Assembly: GCA_964030475.1 (NCBI GenBank)
Contig: CAXIPT010000081.1
Span: forward strand, 3,537 to 67,536
Reading direction: 5' to 3'
From: Tethya wilhelma
Taxonomy: Eukaryota > Porifera > Demospongiae > Tethyida > Tethyidae
DNA length: 64,000 nucleotides
Each line of letters opens with the position of its first letter. Position 1 is the stretch's first letter. The translations under genes and the position numbers were made by a program. The notes under the pieces were generated by a model. It was not told the origin of the DNA. It searched no databases and was given only the letters and a program-made list of their open reading frames with translations. Shown in pieces: positions 10,085-21,915 of this stretch.

Positions 10085-11145
10085 CCTCTCTCTACATTAC
10101 TTTGATGAGGGAGAGAATGTCCGACTGGCATTCTTTTTAAATAGGTTCGATTTGTTCAGATAACTTTTCAACCTGCGTATCACTCCAATGACCACAGGGA
10201 CGACCACTACTTGGAAACCTTTGAACTGGTTGGCGAGATCAGCAGCAAGTTCTTGGTATTTTGTTTGTTTCTCGGTTTCCCTCTGCTTCACGAGTGGGTC
10301 CCATGCTACAGCCACTTCAAATATCACTATTCGTCTTTGGATGAAGAGTTTGTTCTCTCCCTCATCGAACGAAGGGTGGGGATGCATTGGTCTATTGTGA
10401 GCTACTTTTCTTTTGTGCCCATTACTCCACTCCTCACTGTGTCCCATGGAGCCTTCAACTCTCTCGGGATCTCCAATTCAAGGTTAAGAGCCATAGCTTT
10501 CACAAGCTGAAAGAGCACCCGGTCGTGCCTATTCTTGTGTAGACCCCATTTGTATTGCTGACATGAGGTTGGGATGTGCCCAATGGTTTCTTGGGCCACA
10601 TCTCACTTCAAGACACGAGTATGATATACCTTGGAGTGCAGCACTCCATCTTGTGCTGCCACTATGAGGAATTTCGTTTGGGCTTGTAGGCGGCCGTCCA
10701 CCAGCCATGTAAATGACTGCTTTCAGTCACAGCCCCCCCTGAGGGATTGTTTGTAGAACTCCCCGTGTATGACCTTTGTCTCCAGCTTGTCACTTAGAGT
10801 CTAGAGTTGGGCTTTCTTAAGGTCCGAGGTGATTTTCCTCCTCTGTACACTAGCATCTTGAGCTCCAACTAAGTAGACCTCTAGGTCATACTTTCTCACC
10901 ATATATTCGGCCGCTTCAAGGATCGTTTTGGCACCAATTTCCATGAGCTTGTGCTGGAGCTCGATTGCTGCCCTAACTTGTGGATCAACTGTTCTTATGA
11001 GGTATACAGCCACAGACAGCACTTCTCTTTCCCATGTGAACTTAATTGACACTAGGTCCCTTCCTCCCTCCTTCCTTGGGAGGTACAAACGGTTGACCGA
11101 ACTGTTAGCATGGAGGCTCTGGTTCTGTCGCATTATCCTTCTTGT
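10085..11145 (-). pseudogene. R2/NeSL-type LINE, C-terminal fragment (post-RT and endonuclease region)
   Basis: Read on the minus strand, the fragment starts with NRLYLPRKEGGRDLVSIKF and WEREVLSVAVYL, the post-RT block typical of site-specific LINEs with a restriction-like endonuclease. It continues through GRLQAQTKFLIVAAQDGVLH, ETIGHIPTSC (end of a zinc knuckle whose first Cys pair is gone) and IVIFEVAVAWDPL / KYQELAADLANQF / VVVVPVVIG (the endonuclease-domain end). At least four stops or frame changes separate these blocks and the RT core is missing, so it is a 5'-truncated dead copy. Motif order makes the group assignment fairly safe. The exact clade is not determined. Confidence 0.72.
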
Positions 11146-11847
11146 GTTGCAAGCAACACATTTTAGATGTTTAAGCTAAAGTTTAACTTCCTCTATATGA
11201 AGTATATACTGTAGATCGCAAAATTTTTGTTGCTAAACATTTTTGTCGACCATTACAGCTTAAAATTAAACATGGCGAAAATTTAATTACTATAGCAATA
11301 GTTACCGAACTATCTGCAACAACAAAAAAATTAAATGCATGAAAAATTTCCCGATCTACGCTAGAACAAATTTTACATATTCTTGAATTGGTTAACAGTC
11401 GGACTATTGTTACGTTTTTAAAGGAACTGTGTCACTGTATATAAGTGCTATTTTGTAGCCGAAAATAAATTACGTGACATTTTGTTGACAAGCGCACAAT
11501 ACACTACGTATATACATAGGGTTATAGTATCCAGATGTAGTACACAGATGGCCCTAGAAACAAAATACAAAAAAACGTCAAANAATTTCTGGGCATAATT
11601 ATTATGGTTTACCTTATCGTTAATTTTAAACAAGAGCTTGCCTGACATGGTTACTATAATTATACTGAGGCATTTAGTCATGCATGCATAATTAATTTTA
11701 CAGCTTCTGGCACTCTTGTAACAATTCTAATTTAAAATTTTCATGCACGTCTGCAATTGGTACACATGCATGCATGACTATATCATACTGTAACAGTAAC
11801 TGTTGTATAAATTATGGATTTGACTTTTTTATCGGCATTTTTCACAG
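11146..11847. other. Intergenic AT-rich stretch with one N (11583)
   Basis: No gene seen. A run of A/T-rich sequence with a single unknown base at 11583. Unlike the other Ns, no homology break is visible at this one. Confidence 0.5.
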
Positions 11848-12546
11848 GATGAACAGAAGATAGAATTATTGAGCAAGTTGCAAGAGGGCAAAATCTCATT
11901 CAATGAAGCTACAGAGTTATCAAAAGCATTTAAAGAAGAAAAGGCAGTGAAAAGCTTGTTTATAAAACAACTTGGCTTTGACTCGTGGGATCAAGCAACT
12001 CAACAACTACCAGATTTTGCTCAAGTCAAGAAATTGAAAGTGTTTCACAACAGTGACAAAGAATTAAAAGTAAGAAGTAGTGAAACAATTTCAATTATAA
12101 CAAGGGAATGCTGCCTAGTTTGGAAGTAAAAAAATTATGTACATGCAATTATTGCAGGAGTACTGTTCTCAAGCCAAGCGCCAACTGGTCCAGGACAATA
12201 AGCAGGCACAGAATGAGGCAGTGCCACGTGATCATGACTTATCCTCTGATGATGAACACTTAAATTTGAATAACAGCTTGGTTACTATCATCTCTGCAAC
12301 ACCAACACATTTTTTGAGGTCTCTCAGCTCACAGATTAAGTCTCCATTAGTGGTCCTTTACACCAAGGTATAAAATTAATAATAATTATTGCGATTATTG
12401 CTTGTAATAATTATTAAATTTTATTGGATATACCAATCGTAGGATCTGAAACCTGAGGAAGTTGGACACATTTTGAAATGTATGTCAGAGCTAAATCGTC
12501 AGAAGTGTCAAGTGTTGTCTTTCAAGCCGCCTGGTTGTTGTTCCTT
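11848..12546 (+). CDS. Three internal exons of an unrecognised gene
   Basis: Exons 11848-12069, 12158-12367 and 12443-12546 have AG acceptors and GT donors (gtaag, gtata, gtgagt), and all join in phase 0 without stops. The first encodes an Arg/Lys/Glu-rich helical stretch (LLSKLQEGKISFNEATELSK, then GFDSWDQATQQLPDF), the second an acidic segment ending SLVTIISATPTHFLRSL, the third KPEEVGHILKCMSELNRQK. I do not recognise the family; no start or end exon was found. The third donor (ttcctt followed by gtgagtgag) is also a TGA stop three codons further if unspliced, so a short C-terminus is possible. A LINE copy begins 190 bases downstream and may lie in the next intron. Confidence 0.5.
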
Positions 12547-12738
12547 GTGAGTGAGTGGCAATGGCAGAAAAATCCATTTTAGAGAGCAACTAAATTTGAC
12601 CTTTGACCCTTTTGAGCAATAATCAGCCATTTTGAGACCAAATCCTCTCGGCTTTGAGATAGTATCACAAGTTTCTATGAGCCTATGAATATCATTACTG
12701 TTTTAGTGTGATCCCCGCCCACTCAAAAACCTCTAACC

Positions 12739-14493
12739 TTAACAGGTAAGTTATTCCATAATGTTATGACGCTAGGTACAAATGATGAAAACATAGTTAG
12801 TACGACAATACGGTCTAATGTATCTAGTTACTTGATGATTACGTAGGTGTGAATTATTCAAGTCTTGTAAGAAGATGCCAGAAGGAAAAACTTGAACAAT
12901 TACCATGATTGATGTTGTACATTGTAGTGAGCTTCAAATATTTTCGTCGAGTCATGAGCCTTGGAATATCAAGTTGAGTAAGCATGGAGTCATAGTCTAA
13001 ATCCCATCTTTTAAGACAAATTTTACACGCGAATTTTTGGACCGATTCCAGTAAGTTAACCCCATTATGTGTGTAAGGGTCCCACAGTTGGCATGCATAT
13101 TCCAGATGAGGTCTAATGCAGGTTAGATAAATGTATCGCAGGGTAATAGTATCAGTCCAAGAGTAGTACCTACGGTACAGCATGCCAACAAGTCTTCTGG
13201 CTTTGGTAGCTATGTGGTTAATGTGCTCATTCCAATCCAACTTAGAAGTTATTGTCACTCCCAGGTATCGATAACTTTCTACACGCTCCAACAAGCTGTC
13301 TCCAACATACAACCCTTGTGCAGGCATAACTGGTTGCCTTTTTCGAGAGGCAATGATGTATTTGCACTTCGTAGAGTTTAGATTCAAATAATTATGTTGC
13401 ACATTCCTAAAAATCAGGTTTATGTCATTTTGTAGGTCAGAATAGTCACAAGGAACAGAAATTGGTTTATATAACAGAATATCATCCGCGTATATGGTCA
13501 GCCTTGATCCATTTGAAAGTTCCAGTGTTGACACAAAATTTATATAGAAGAGAAATAACAGAGGCCCGAGTACTGACCCTTGCGGAACACCTGATTTCAC
13601 CTGGGTTGTGTTTGAGCATGCACCTTCAACCACTACAAATTGGTGTCTATTTTGCAAGTAGTTTGCAATCCATTGCAGGATGTGAGGATTCAAGTCAATT
13701 TCTCTCAGTTTTTGCAAGAGTGGCAAATGAGGAACGCTATCGAAAGCTTTCCGCAGGTCGAAGAATACCAGTGCAACATCCACACCATTTTCCACATGTT
13801 GTAAGGTCTCATAAAACGTATACAGTGAGTAGAGCAGTGACAGTGGATCTGCCTGGAGTAAAGCCCCATTGTTCTTGGGAGAGGTAGTTAATATCAGTAA
13901 GATGCTCACATAAGACACTAAAAATATGCCTCTCCAAAAGTTTGCTTATGATAGGTAAGAGTGATATTGGTCTATAGTCTTTGGGGTTATTTGCCTTGTC
14001 AGATTTAGGAATTGGGACAATTGAAGATATTTTCCACTTTGACGGTATTTTGCCTGCTGTTATTGAGAGATTAAACAGAGTCGTGATAGAAGATTTGATA
14101 GACTGAGCCGTATGCTTGAGCATTTTCCCAGAGATGCCATCTGGTCCGGAGGCTTTAGATGCATCAATGTTTTTGATTAGGTTTAAAACTTCATCCTCAG
14201 TACAAAGAATTTCATCGCTCAATGGTACGGATGGGTTAGCATTAAAATCCTCACATTCCTCACTGGTAAATGTTGGATGTGCAGAGTTAAAGTTTTGGGA
14301 TAAGACTTTATTTAGCATTGCAGCCTTCTCAGCATTTGTACTAGCGGTAGAGTTTCCTGATTTCAGGGTTGGTATCTGACTTTTGTTTTTGTTTAGAAAC
14401 TTAACAGTTTTCCAAAATTGTTTTTTCCCCTGCGTTGTCATTTTTTGTAAATGGTTCTTCTTTGCCAATCTCATAAGCTTAACAATTTCATTT
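12739..14493 (-). pseudogene. Second copy of the CR1/L2-type LINE, broken and truncated at both ends
   Basis: Near-identical to the copy at the window start but on the other strand. It covers from EIVKLMRLAKKNHLQ to the LWNNLP region and lacks the 5' part, the last ~110 bases and the poly(A). Two 4-base insertions break the frame. One lies near 13815, where ctctactcact is followed by an extra gtat before acgttttatgag. The other is in the C-terminal part near 12890 (gttcaag where copy 1 has a T run). The YADDILLY box is intact. High similarity to copy 1 implies recent activity of the family. Loss of the 3' end is unusual for target-primed insertion and suggests a later deletion. Confidence 0.9.
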
Positions 14494-16717
14494 ATAGTAC
14501 CAACAATAAAAGTGTAGTGTACTGTATACCAGAGAAAAAAGTAATCAACTTTAGTCACTTTTTTTGGAAAAAAGTAAAGTGTGCCAAATCCTCCATTTCT
14601 ACTATGAGTGCACACAGATTCTTCCTTTGAGGAGCCCTCTTTTACTGGTGACTGAGACAGATGATTTCTGAAGCTGGGATAGACAGTGATAGTCAATGCT
14701 CTTGGTAGTGCTGATTTTACTAATGATGGTGGTGGTGATCCAAGAAGAGAGAGCCCAATAACAGTAACTGGTTAGTTCTAGGCCTATATATTTAGATAAG
14801 TGCCTCTGCCCTTATTGTATCCATGATACTCAAAGGTGCCAATGTTCAATTTGTATACATGCCAACACCAGAAGAGTGGGTCCGCTGTAAAGAGGCCTAG
14901 AACTTGCAAATTAGTGCTGTTAAGCCATTCTCTTCTTGGATCACTACCCCAAATCATTAATAGAATCACAATCAATTGTTTTTACTGTCTTTACTATCCT
15001 CTCACTGGCCCAGGCTAAACATGACAAAGAGTAGAGATTATCACTCAGTCGAACCGCACACGAATATCCGCGCCTGATTTTGTTTGCAACGTAAGTGGGC
15101 GTGACCAGGAAAATGGCGACTTTTTGGCCGTATGGAGGCACATTGAAGAATGAAGTTTCAAGCTGGATTACACGGAGATTTGGCCGTATCTGTGCTCACC
15201 ATTGGATAGTCAGATGTCCAAAGAATAAAATAAGTCTTCATTTACGAGCTCAGGTGTTATACTAAATGTCTGCTTGCCGTGAATATTTGCACTAGGACAC
15301 CAGACAAGCAGTGTGTGGTGACTATTTCCAGGAGAATATCACTCGGTAAGCAAGGGACACAATTTTGGCTTGCTTATTTATGTTCTACGATGTCTTAAGC
15401 ACCTTGTGTGCTATTATTGCTATTGCAAATGTCTTTAAACGGAAATGTCCAAAGCTTTTGTAAGGGCTGTCACCCTAATCTACATATGAATGCATATAAA
15501 TTCAATGTATTGTGTAGTACACGACTACTTTCTAAGTTTTTGTATTTTGCCACTGAATTTGAAGCACAACAAGGCATACTAAGACTTGTACAAGGTATAT
15601 CTGTCTGTCACTAGGCTCTTTCAATGTACTATTTGACCTAGTAAAGTTTATCATAATGGTATGGAAAAAGTACATCATGAATATTCATATACTGGTATTA
15701 TAATAGTTCACACATAGTCTCGATTCTTGTCTTCTGCAGGCTCTGATTCAGGCACATCTTCTGACAGTTGAAACCACTTTAGAAAGTACTCCAATTCATA
15801 TAAAAAACAGTGTTATGTTTGTGACTTGTACCTACCATTTAGACTTTTAATGTACATTTATGTAAGCTGTTAAATCCATCAATTGCAAGCATTCTAATAG
15901 CTGGACACAAACAAAGAGGCCATAATTCTATGGATTGGAGTCTAAGAAGGCTGAAAACTGGTTTTTGTCTGCTGGCTACTTTTAAAACAGAAATGTCCAA
16001 AGCTTTAACTTGGGGGTTAAAGTTTCCTATCTTCAGTCTGTTGGTGATTGCCATGAGCATAAAATCCCATCTCTGGACACTAAACTTTGTTGAAAGTTAG
16101 ATTATTTAATGTACAATTTGCATACCAAGTTTTGAACAGCAAAGCAAGAATCTGTGGAAGAAATAAAAACAATGCGTTGCATACTTCATAATCGCGAATT
16201 AACTGTACTTGACCTTATGAATAAATTCATTTGCAATTAAATCTCAACGTAGGAGCGTTTCCGCGTACGCGTGCGGTTCGACTGCACTGTCTATCCTGGC
16301 TTCAGAAATCATCTGTCTCAATGAAAGAGGGCTCCTCAAAGGAAGATGAAAGCTGCAGAGCCTCCTGACTATATACCTTCAGAAAGTTTAGAATCAGACA
16401 GCTCGCTCATTGTTCTTCCTCACTACATACTTAGTGTACACGTGGCTCTCACTCTGACGTCACGCGAACGCCCCGCCCACTCAGGATGTGCAATAAAATG
16501 CTGCTGTTTGAGCAGAATAACAGCATGCTTTTTTTGCAGTCAAATAATTTTTATAAATTTTGAGATTTAAGACATGAAATCAGCACCCCTAGAGGAGCTT
16601 TTTGGTGTAAAAAAATGACATGCATTTTTTACTCGCAAGCCTCCCTTTAAGCTAAGTACTAAATTATGATCAATGTGTACATACATACAGTTACTAGTCT
16701 GATTTGTATTGTAGCTT
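14494..16717. other. Intergenic block with an inverted repeat pair (14600-14690 / 16287-16349)
   Basis: The segment at 16287-16349 (ctgtctatcctggcttcaga, then aatcatctgtctc, agagggctcctcaaaggaag) occurs reversed at about 14618-14690 with an extra 12 bases. Both could be pieces of one small coding or repeat unit (frame: YPSFRNHLSQ...KEGSSKEES). Elsewhere I see no supportable gene; short frames around 15.8-16.0 kb and 16.35-16.57 kb have no recognisable domain. Confidence 0.45.
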
Positions 16718-18088
16718 CTAAAGCACAGTGAATGTTTGAATGCTGCGATGACGATTGTCTCTACCACAGTCATCTATAGTGGGAACAATCTTGAGAGTGT
16801 GTTCACCAGTTGTCAGATTCACAAAGATTTGAGGACTCCTACCTGGAGTTTACAAAAACAAAAGGATTATGTTAAATCATCATTACTGACTCTTGTCCAG
16901 AACCTGCCTGACTGTTATATGCAAGGAGTCTCAGAGTAAACTTAAGCCTGTTCCCCCCCCCCCCACACACACACACACATACAGCAGGAATAAAAACTAT
17001 GACAACCATAGCATACGCTACCAAGAACATCTCCTGAGAAACTAAACACCATCATGTTGGTGTTTAAATTATACTATTTGTGTTTTTACATGACTGAAGT
17101 TCCTGTTTGTCTAAGCTGCACATAAAGGAGCCCATTTCACCAACTGAAGCAAACTCCGCAAAAGCAGTCGTTCCAGCCACTGTCACACCATCATTGATGA
17201 AGTGAACACCACAAAACTCGTCTTGTTCTATTCAAGCAAATTAGAAAAGTAATATTGAAATTGAGCATGCATTATACCCCTCCTTGATATAGTATAAAAA
17301 TGTGTTATAGTGACATACCAATACGAATGGGTCGTCTAATAACAGTCCTCATGCCATCAGTGGAAAAAGCCTGGACACGAAGGATGTAGGGACGATTAAA
17401 ACGACCACGAAGTGAAACATTACGAAAGGTTACACTTCCAGAATAACCTGAATGTTATTATGGTAACACATTAGGGTGGTGTAGAATATTATGTAGATTG
17501 ATCACATGCATACTCACAGTCTAGTTGGGGTTGACCAGTGAGAGCACAGTGCATGGATCGGACTGGTTTATTAGTTTCAATTTCAGCAATGATGTCATTT
17601 CCCTCCACACGAGGACTCTTGTTGATGAACCGGACTTGAAACTCCTCTGAAATAAAGTTAAAAGATTAACTTACAATGCTCATAATATATTCCAGAGAAA
17701 TTTGTTTACCTTCATCATCGCATCTGAATTTATTGATATTTCCTGAGCTAGTTATTGCTTCGTAGTTCAGGTTGGCCAATTCAACTGTAGAAATGATATA
17801 TAGTTCCATGAAAGTTACAAAGATAAAGATGCTTGAGTTAATGTACAAAGTGTGTGTAATAGCACAAACTCTATCAATTTTGTGAAGGAAGAGCCTGGGT
17901 GTGAGGCTAATATTACCTCATGCTCCTTATAAATCCTAACCTGTTTCTCCTAATATTCTTACACGCATGTTAACACACTCTGTGTCTGAGTCAGGCTTTA
18001 GTGGGGCAACAACCTGAAGCACTATCAGTACATCAGTTGGATCAACATTTGTTCCTTCAGTTAGCTCAAGAGCAAATTCTGTCCTGAA

Positions 18089-18090
<2 letters not shown>
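16718..18090 (-). CDS. 3' end of a repeated extracellular-domain protein gene (6 exons, 5' part in gap)
   Basis: Minus-strand exons: 18090-17941 (5' end open), 17784-17710, 17646-17518, 17447-17319, 17227-17090 and 16842-16718, ending in TAG. Every border is GT-AG and every junction is phase 1. The last four exons form two copies of a two-exon module. The first half has a FQVRFINKSPRVEGND / FCGVHFINDGVTVAGT start and ends at a Cys split across the intron (QPQLDC; KQELQSC). The second half has SGSVTFRNVSLRG / SPQIFVNLTTGEHTLKI. This beta-strand-rich, paired-Cys module on symmetric exons is typical of secreted or cell-surface multidomain proteins. Exon 18090-17941 holds another beta-rich stretch. 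No membrane span is visible at the C-terminus. The 5' exons lie in the (GT)n/N gap. Function unknown; adhesion or matrix is a guess. Confidence 0.78.
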
Positions 18091-18183
<93 letters not shown>

Positions 18184-19140
18184 NNNNNNNNNNNNNNNNN
18201 NNNNNNNNNNNNNNNNNNNNNNNNNNNNNNNNNNNNNNNNNNNNNNNNNNNNNNNNNNNNNNNNNNNNNNNNNNNNNNNNNNNNNNNNNNNNNNNNNNNN
18301 NNNNNNNNNNNNNNNNNNNNNNNNNNNNNNNNNNNNNNNNNNNNNNNNNNNNNNNNNNNNNNNNNNNNNNNNNNNNNNNNNNNNNNNNNNNNNNNNNNNN
18401 NNNNNNNNNNNNNNNNNNNNNNNNNNNNNNNNNNNNNNNNNNNNNNNNNNNNNNNNNNNNNNNNNNNNNNNNNNNNNNNNNNNNNNNNNNNNNNNNNNNN
18501 NNNNNNNNNNNNNNNNNNNNNNNNNNNNNNNNNNNNNNNNNNNNNNNNNNNNNNNNNNNNNNNNNNNNNNNNNNNNNNNNNNNNNNNNNNNNNNNNNNNN
18601 NNNNNNNNNNNNNNNNNNNNNNNNNNNNNNNNNNNNNNNNNNNNNNNNNNNNNNNNNNNNNNNNNNNNNNNNNNNNNNNNNNNNNNNNNNNNNNNNNNNN
18701 NNNNNNNNNNNNNNNNNNNNNNNNNNNNNNNNNNNNNNNNNNNNNNNNNNNNNNNNNNNNNNNNNNNNNNNNNNNNNNNNNNNNNNNNNNNNNNNNNNNN
18801 NNNNNNNNNNNNNNNNNNNNNNNNNNNNNNNNNNNNNNNNNNNNNNNNNNNNNNNNNNNNNNNNNNNNNNNNNNNNNNNNNNNNNNNNNNNNNNNNNNNN
18901 NNNNNNNNNNNNNNNNNNNNNNNNNNNNNNNNNNNNNNNNNNNNNNNNNNNNNNNNNNNNNNNNNNNNNNNNNNNNNNNNNNNNNNNNNNNNNNNNNNNN
19001 NNNNNNNNNNNNNNNNNNNNNNNNNNNNNNNNNNNNNNNNNNNNNNNNNNNNNNNNNNNNNNNNNNNNNNNNNNNNNNNNNNNNNNNNNNNNNNNNNNNN
19101 NNNNNNNNNNNNNNNNNNNNNNNNNNNNNNNNNNNNNNNN
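18091..19140. repeat. (GT)n microsatellite followed by 957-base assembly gap
   Basis: Pure GT from about 18091 to 18183, then N to 19140. The gap hides upstream exons of the minus-strand gene ending at 18090 and the 5' part of the composite repeat that starts at 19141. Confidence 0.97.
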
Positions 19141-19490
19141 GACTGTACCGGAAGAAACCAAGTTCGTTCGTTCAAGAATCAGCTTCTAAAAGTGAATAGT
19201 CTCTGAGAAAAGTTGAGCCAAGATAGAAAAAGAAGAAGAAGAAGAAGAAGAAGAATAAGAAGAAGATGGAGAAAATTGGAGGTTTGGCATGTTTGTGTTT
19301 GTTGCTTTAGCGATGTTTTTAGGCCATGTTTTTGGGCTCATTAGAAAGAGAAAGAGCTAAATAGTAGCTTAAGAAGCCTTTTAGTGCTAAGCGCTCAGTT
19401 TTTGCAGAGTTATTCGCGTGAATATTTGTATTGCGCTAATGGGCCATCCGTGCCATTCCTGTGTACCCAGTACTACCGTACTGGGAATAC
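19141..19490 (+). repeat. Composite repeat family, right-hand module (copy a)
   Basis: Contains gttcgttcaagaatcagctt, an AAG array, ttggaggtttggcat, ttaggccatgtttt, gagctaaatagtagctt and cgctaatgggccat, ending in the palindromic ccagtactaccgtactggg. The same order recurs at 21.4-21.9, 25.4-25.7, 39.4-39.9 (reversed), 41.6-41.9 (reversed) and 51.0-51.3 kb. Confidence 0.85.
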
Positions 19491-20306
19491 TGTGGCTTCT
19501 TCTGTATTTATTAGTGCATATTCACCGTAAATATTGGAATAAAGAAGGAATAAAGATGTACAGTGCAAAAGAGAAGAGCTCTTGGAAGGAAATTCAATCA
19601 AAGATGAACGCTCATATCAGGTACCTAAGAGGCAAACCCACTAAAGTTTGTGTGTGTGCGGATGCCGACCCAACTGGTGCAACCTCACTTGATGTCGAGG
19701 GTGATGACAACTAACATTACGTGTACATTAACTTCTCATTATACAATCACGATAATGTTTCTTTCTAGAGAATATTATTGTTCTAATAAAATTATGATGA
19801 ATTATTATCCAATGGTTCATATTCTAATTATACAAAACAAAAAAATATTATAAACAATGATGTGCGTGCATGCCATGCAGTTCAGTGCACTGCAGCTGAT
19901 TATGCCAGCAAGTTTTGTTGACAGACTTATGTGATCCATGACTATGTAATTATGCCGAACGGCGTCTCTCTGTACCTGCAAGACTGAAGTATAATTACAC
20001 GAATTAATTTATTTCTCTGGAAGGTGAAATACAGGTATAGCTAATTTATACTGTGTAAATACATTATACCAATTCGAACATAGATTATGGGCTAAAAGTT
20101 TAGTAATCTTATATAATTTATAGCTCTCTCTCTCCCAGACTGAGCTAGTATACGTAGTTTAATAATTTTACTACATCTAGATATAGGGATCCTAGCTCGC
20201 GCGCCACGCGCGCTAAAATTCCGCGTGACAGGCGCTTTTTGAGCACGTTACACAGGCGCGATATAGCGCAATTTAGTGCGTTTTAGCGCACGGAAGTTTA
20301 CACGGG
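19491..20306. other. Intergenic; CG-rich stutter at 20190-20300
   Basis: No gene. An otherwise AT-rich stretch ends with a patch of gcgc-type motifs (ctcgcgcgccacgcgcgc, ggcgcgatatagcgcaattt, gcgttttagcgcac) just before the KDZ-like tail begins. It may be the end of another repeat. Confidence 0.45.
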
Positions 20307-20967
20307 AGGTTCCATTGGAGAGGACATGTGGGATGTTCTAGTGGTTACTCTCTTGACAAGTATACTACTCGTGGAATTTGTAGTATAAATTCACAAGTGA
20401 ATGAACAGACAAATGCTGGGTTGCAACGAATCAAAGGTCAAATAGCTTACATGAAACCTGATAACTTTATGTTTCATGTGAAACTCTTTCTTGGGATTAC
20501 AAATTTAGACAAGATAGCTAAAATAATCTTAGAAAACTATCATTGTAATTAAATTATACTTTTCCACATAACTGCACAATTCCTCCCATAGCTACATGTA
20601 CATGTTAACTTCACAAATTTTTTGTGTGTGTGAATAATTGTAAATAATTATAAACATCCGATAATGGACTTTTATTGCATCCGCCCGAAGCATCTAACTT
20701 TGGATGATTACTATAACTGGTAAAAAACATCCAAAAAGTGCAGGTATATAACATCTGACAAAGCAATCCAAAAAGTGATGATGATAATCATCCAACTATG
20801 GGTGATTACTATAACTGGTAAAATCAATCCAAAAAGTGATGATCATAATCATCTAACTTTGGATGATTACTATAACTGGTAAAATCAATCCAAAAAGTGA
20901 TGATCATAATCATCCAACTATGGGTGTTTACTTTAACTGGTAAAAAACATCCAAAAACTGAACTTCA
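20307..20967 (+). pseudogene. Detached 3' tail of a KDZ-type transposon, near-identical to 35655-36314
   Basis: Starts inside the KDZ last exon (FHWRGHVGCSSGYSLDKYTT, then NSQVNEQTNAGLQRIKGQ) through the stop and the following subterminal repeats. It matches 35655-36314 almost base for base; I count only a handful of substitutions. It stops exactly at the single N at 20968. The upstream junction (cacggg|aggttcc) shows no KDZ sequence. Either a recent truncated duplicate or an assembly duplicate of the 35-kb element. Confidence 0.85.
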
Positions 20968-20968
20968 N

Positions 20969-21915
20969 CTGTGCAGAATCATTCCTGTGTGGGCTGCATG
21001 TAGTCCATGTTGAGTCACTCATTTTGCCCATAAGAATAATTCTTTACACACTCAAACAGCTATTCCATCTTGTTTGCTTTCTTTTTTACGATTTGGCCAT
21101 TCTTATGTCTCATTACATTTCCAATGTTTTTTTCACTTGTTCTCATTTTTTTCATAATTCTACATCACAGTTAAGTTCGTGTGTATATGGTAGTTACTTG
21201 TACACTATTAGCATGGATATTATAGCTTATGTTATAATCTACAATATCAGCAATGTCAGTGAAGCAGCAGCTCATCTTCTTATAATGACAACTATGTAAC
21301 AAAGTAGTCTATTCACCTCCTGAATATTCAAGGCTGAAAGGTACCGGTAACTGGTTACAGAGACTTCAGCACAACCAGAAATCTTCAGGTAAAACGGGCA
21401 GGCAGCGAAATATTCGGATTCCAAATAACGCACACTTCTCTAACTGGAAAGGGTCGTCACTTTAATTTCCAAAGTAGCTAATGAATTTATTAATGAGTAG
21501 AGAAATAAATGGCTGCCATACAGAGAAGGCACTTTTCGTCTTGTATCTAGCGACTCAGCTAGAGAAACGAATAACCGATACAAAAAGCGACTGAAGACAA
21601 AGATACCAAGTTTATTCGTTCAAGAGTCAGCTTCTGAAAGTGAGCGGTCTCTGAGAAAAGGCTTGCCAACATAGAAGAATAAGAAGAAGAAGAAGAAGAA
21701 GAAGATGGAGAAAATTGGAGGTTTGGCATATTTTTGTTTGGTACTTTAACGATGGTTTTTAGGCCATGTTTTTAGGCTTGTTAGAAAGAGAAAGAGCTAA
21801 ATAGTAGCTTAAGAAGCCTTTTAGTGCCAAGCGTTCAGTTTTTGCAGTTATTCGCGTGAATATTTATATTGCGCTAATGGGGCACCTGTGCCATTCAGTA
21901 CTACCGCACTGGGAA
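20969..21915 (+). repeat. Composite repeat (copy b), left module truncated at N
   Basis: Begins within the foldback module (gcagaatcattcctgtgtgg), continues through ccattcttatgtctcattac and acatttccaatgttttt, a ~300-base spacer, and the AAG-containing right module ending at the ccgcactggg palindrome. The Tigger transposase relic follows directly. Confidence 0.85.

Noticed and set aside
6369..12546. Joining the helix-turn-helix exon at 6.4 kb with the exons at 11.8-12.5 kb as one gene
   Set aside because: Phases agree, but two single-N joins, a duplication and transposon relics intervene and no shared domain family supports the join.
18061..19206. Long frames on both strands through 18.1-19.2 kb
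   Set aside because: They consist of (GT)n translated as Cys-Val or His-Thr and of unknown bases.
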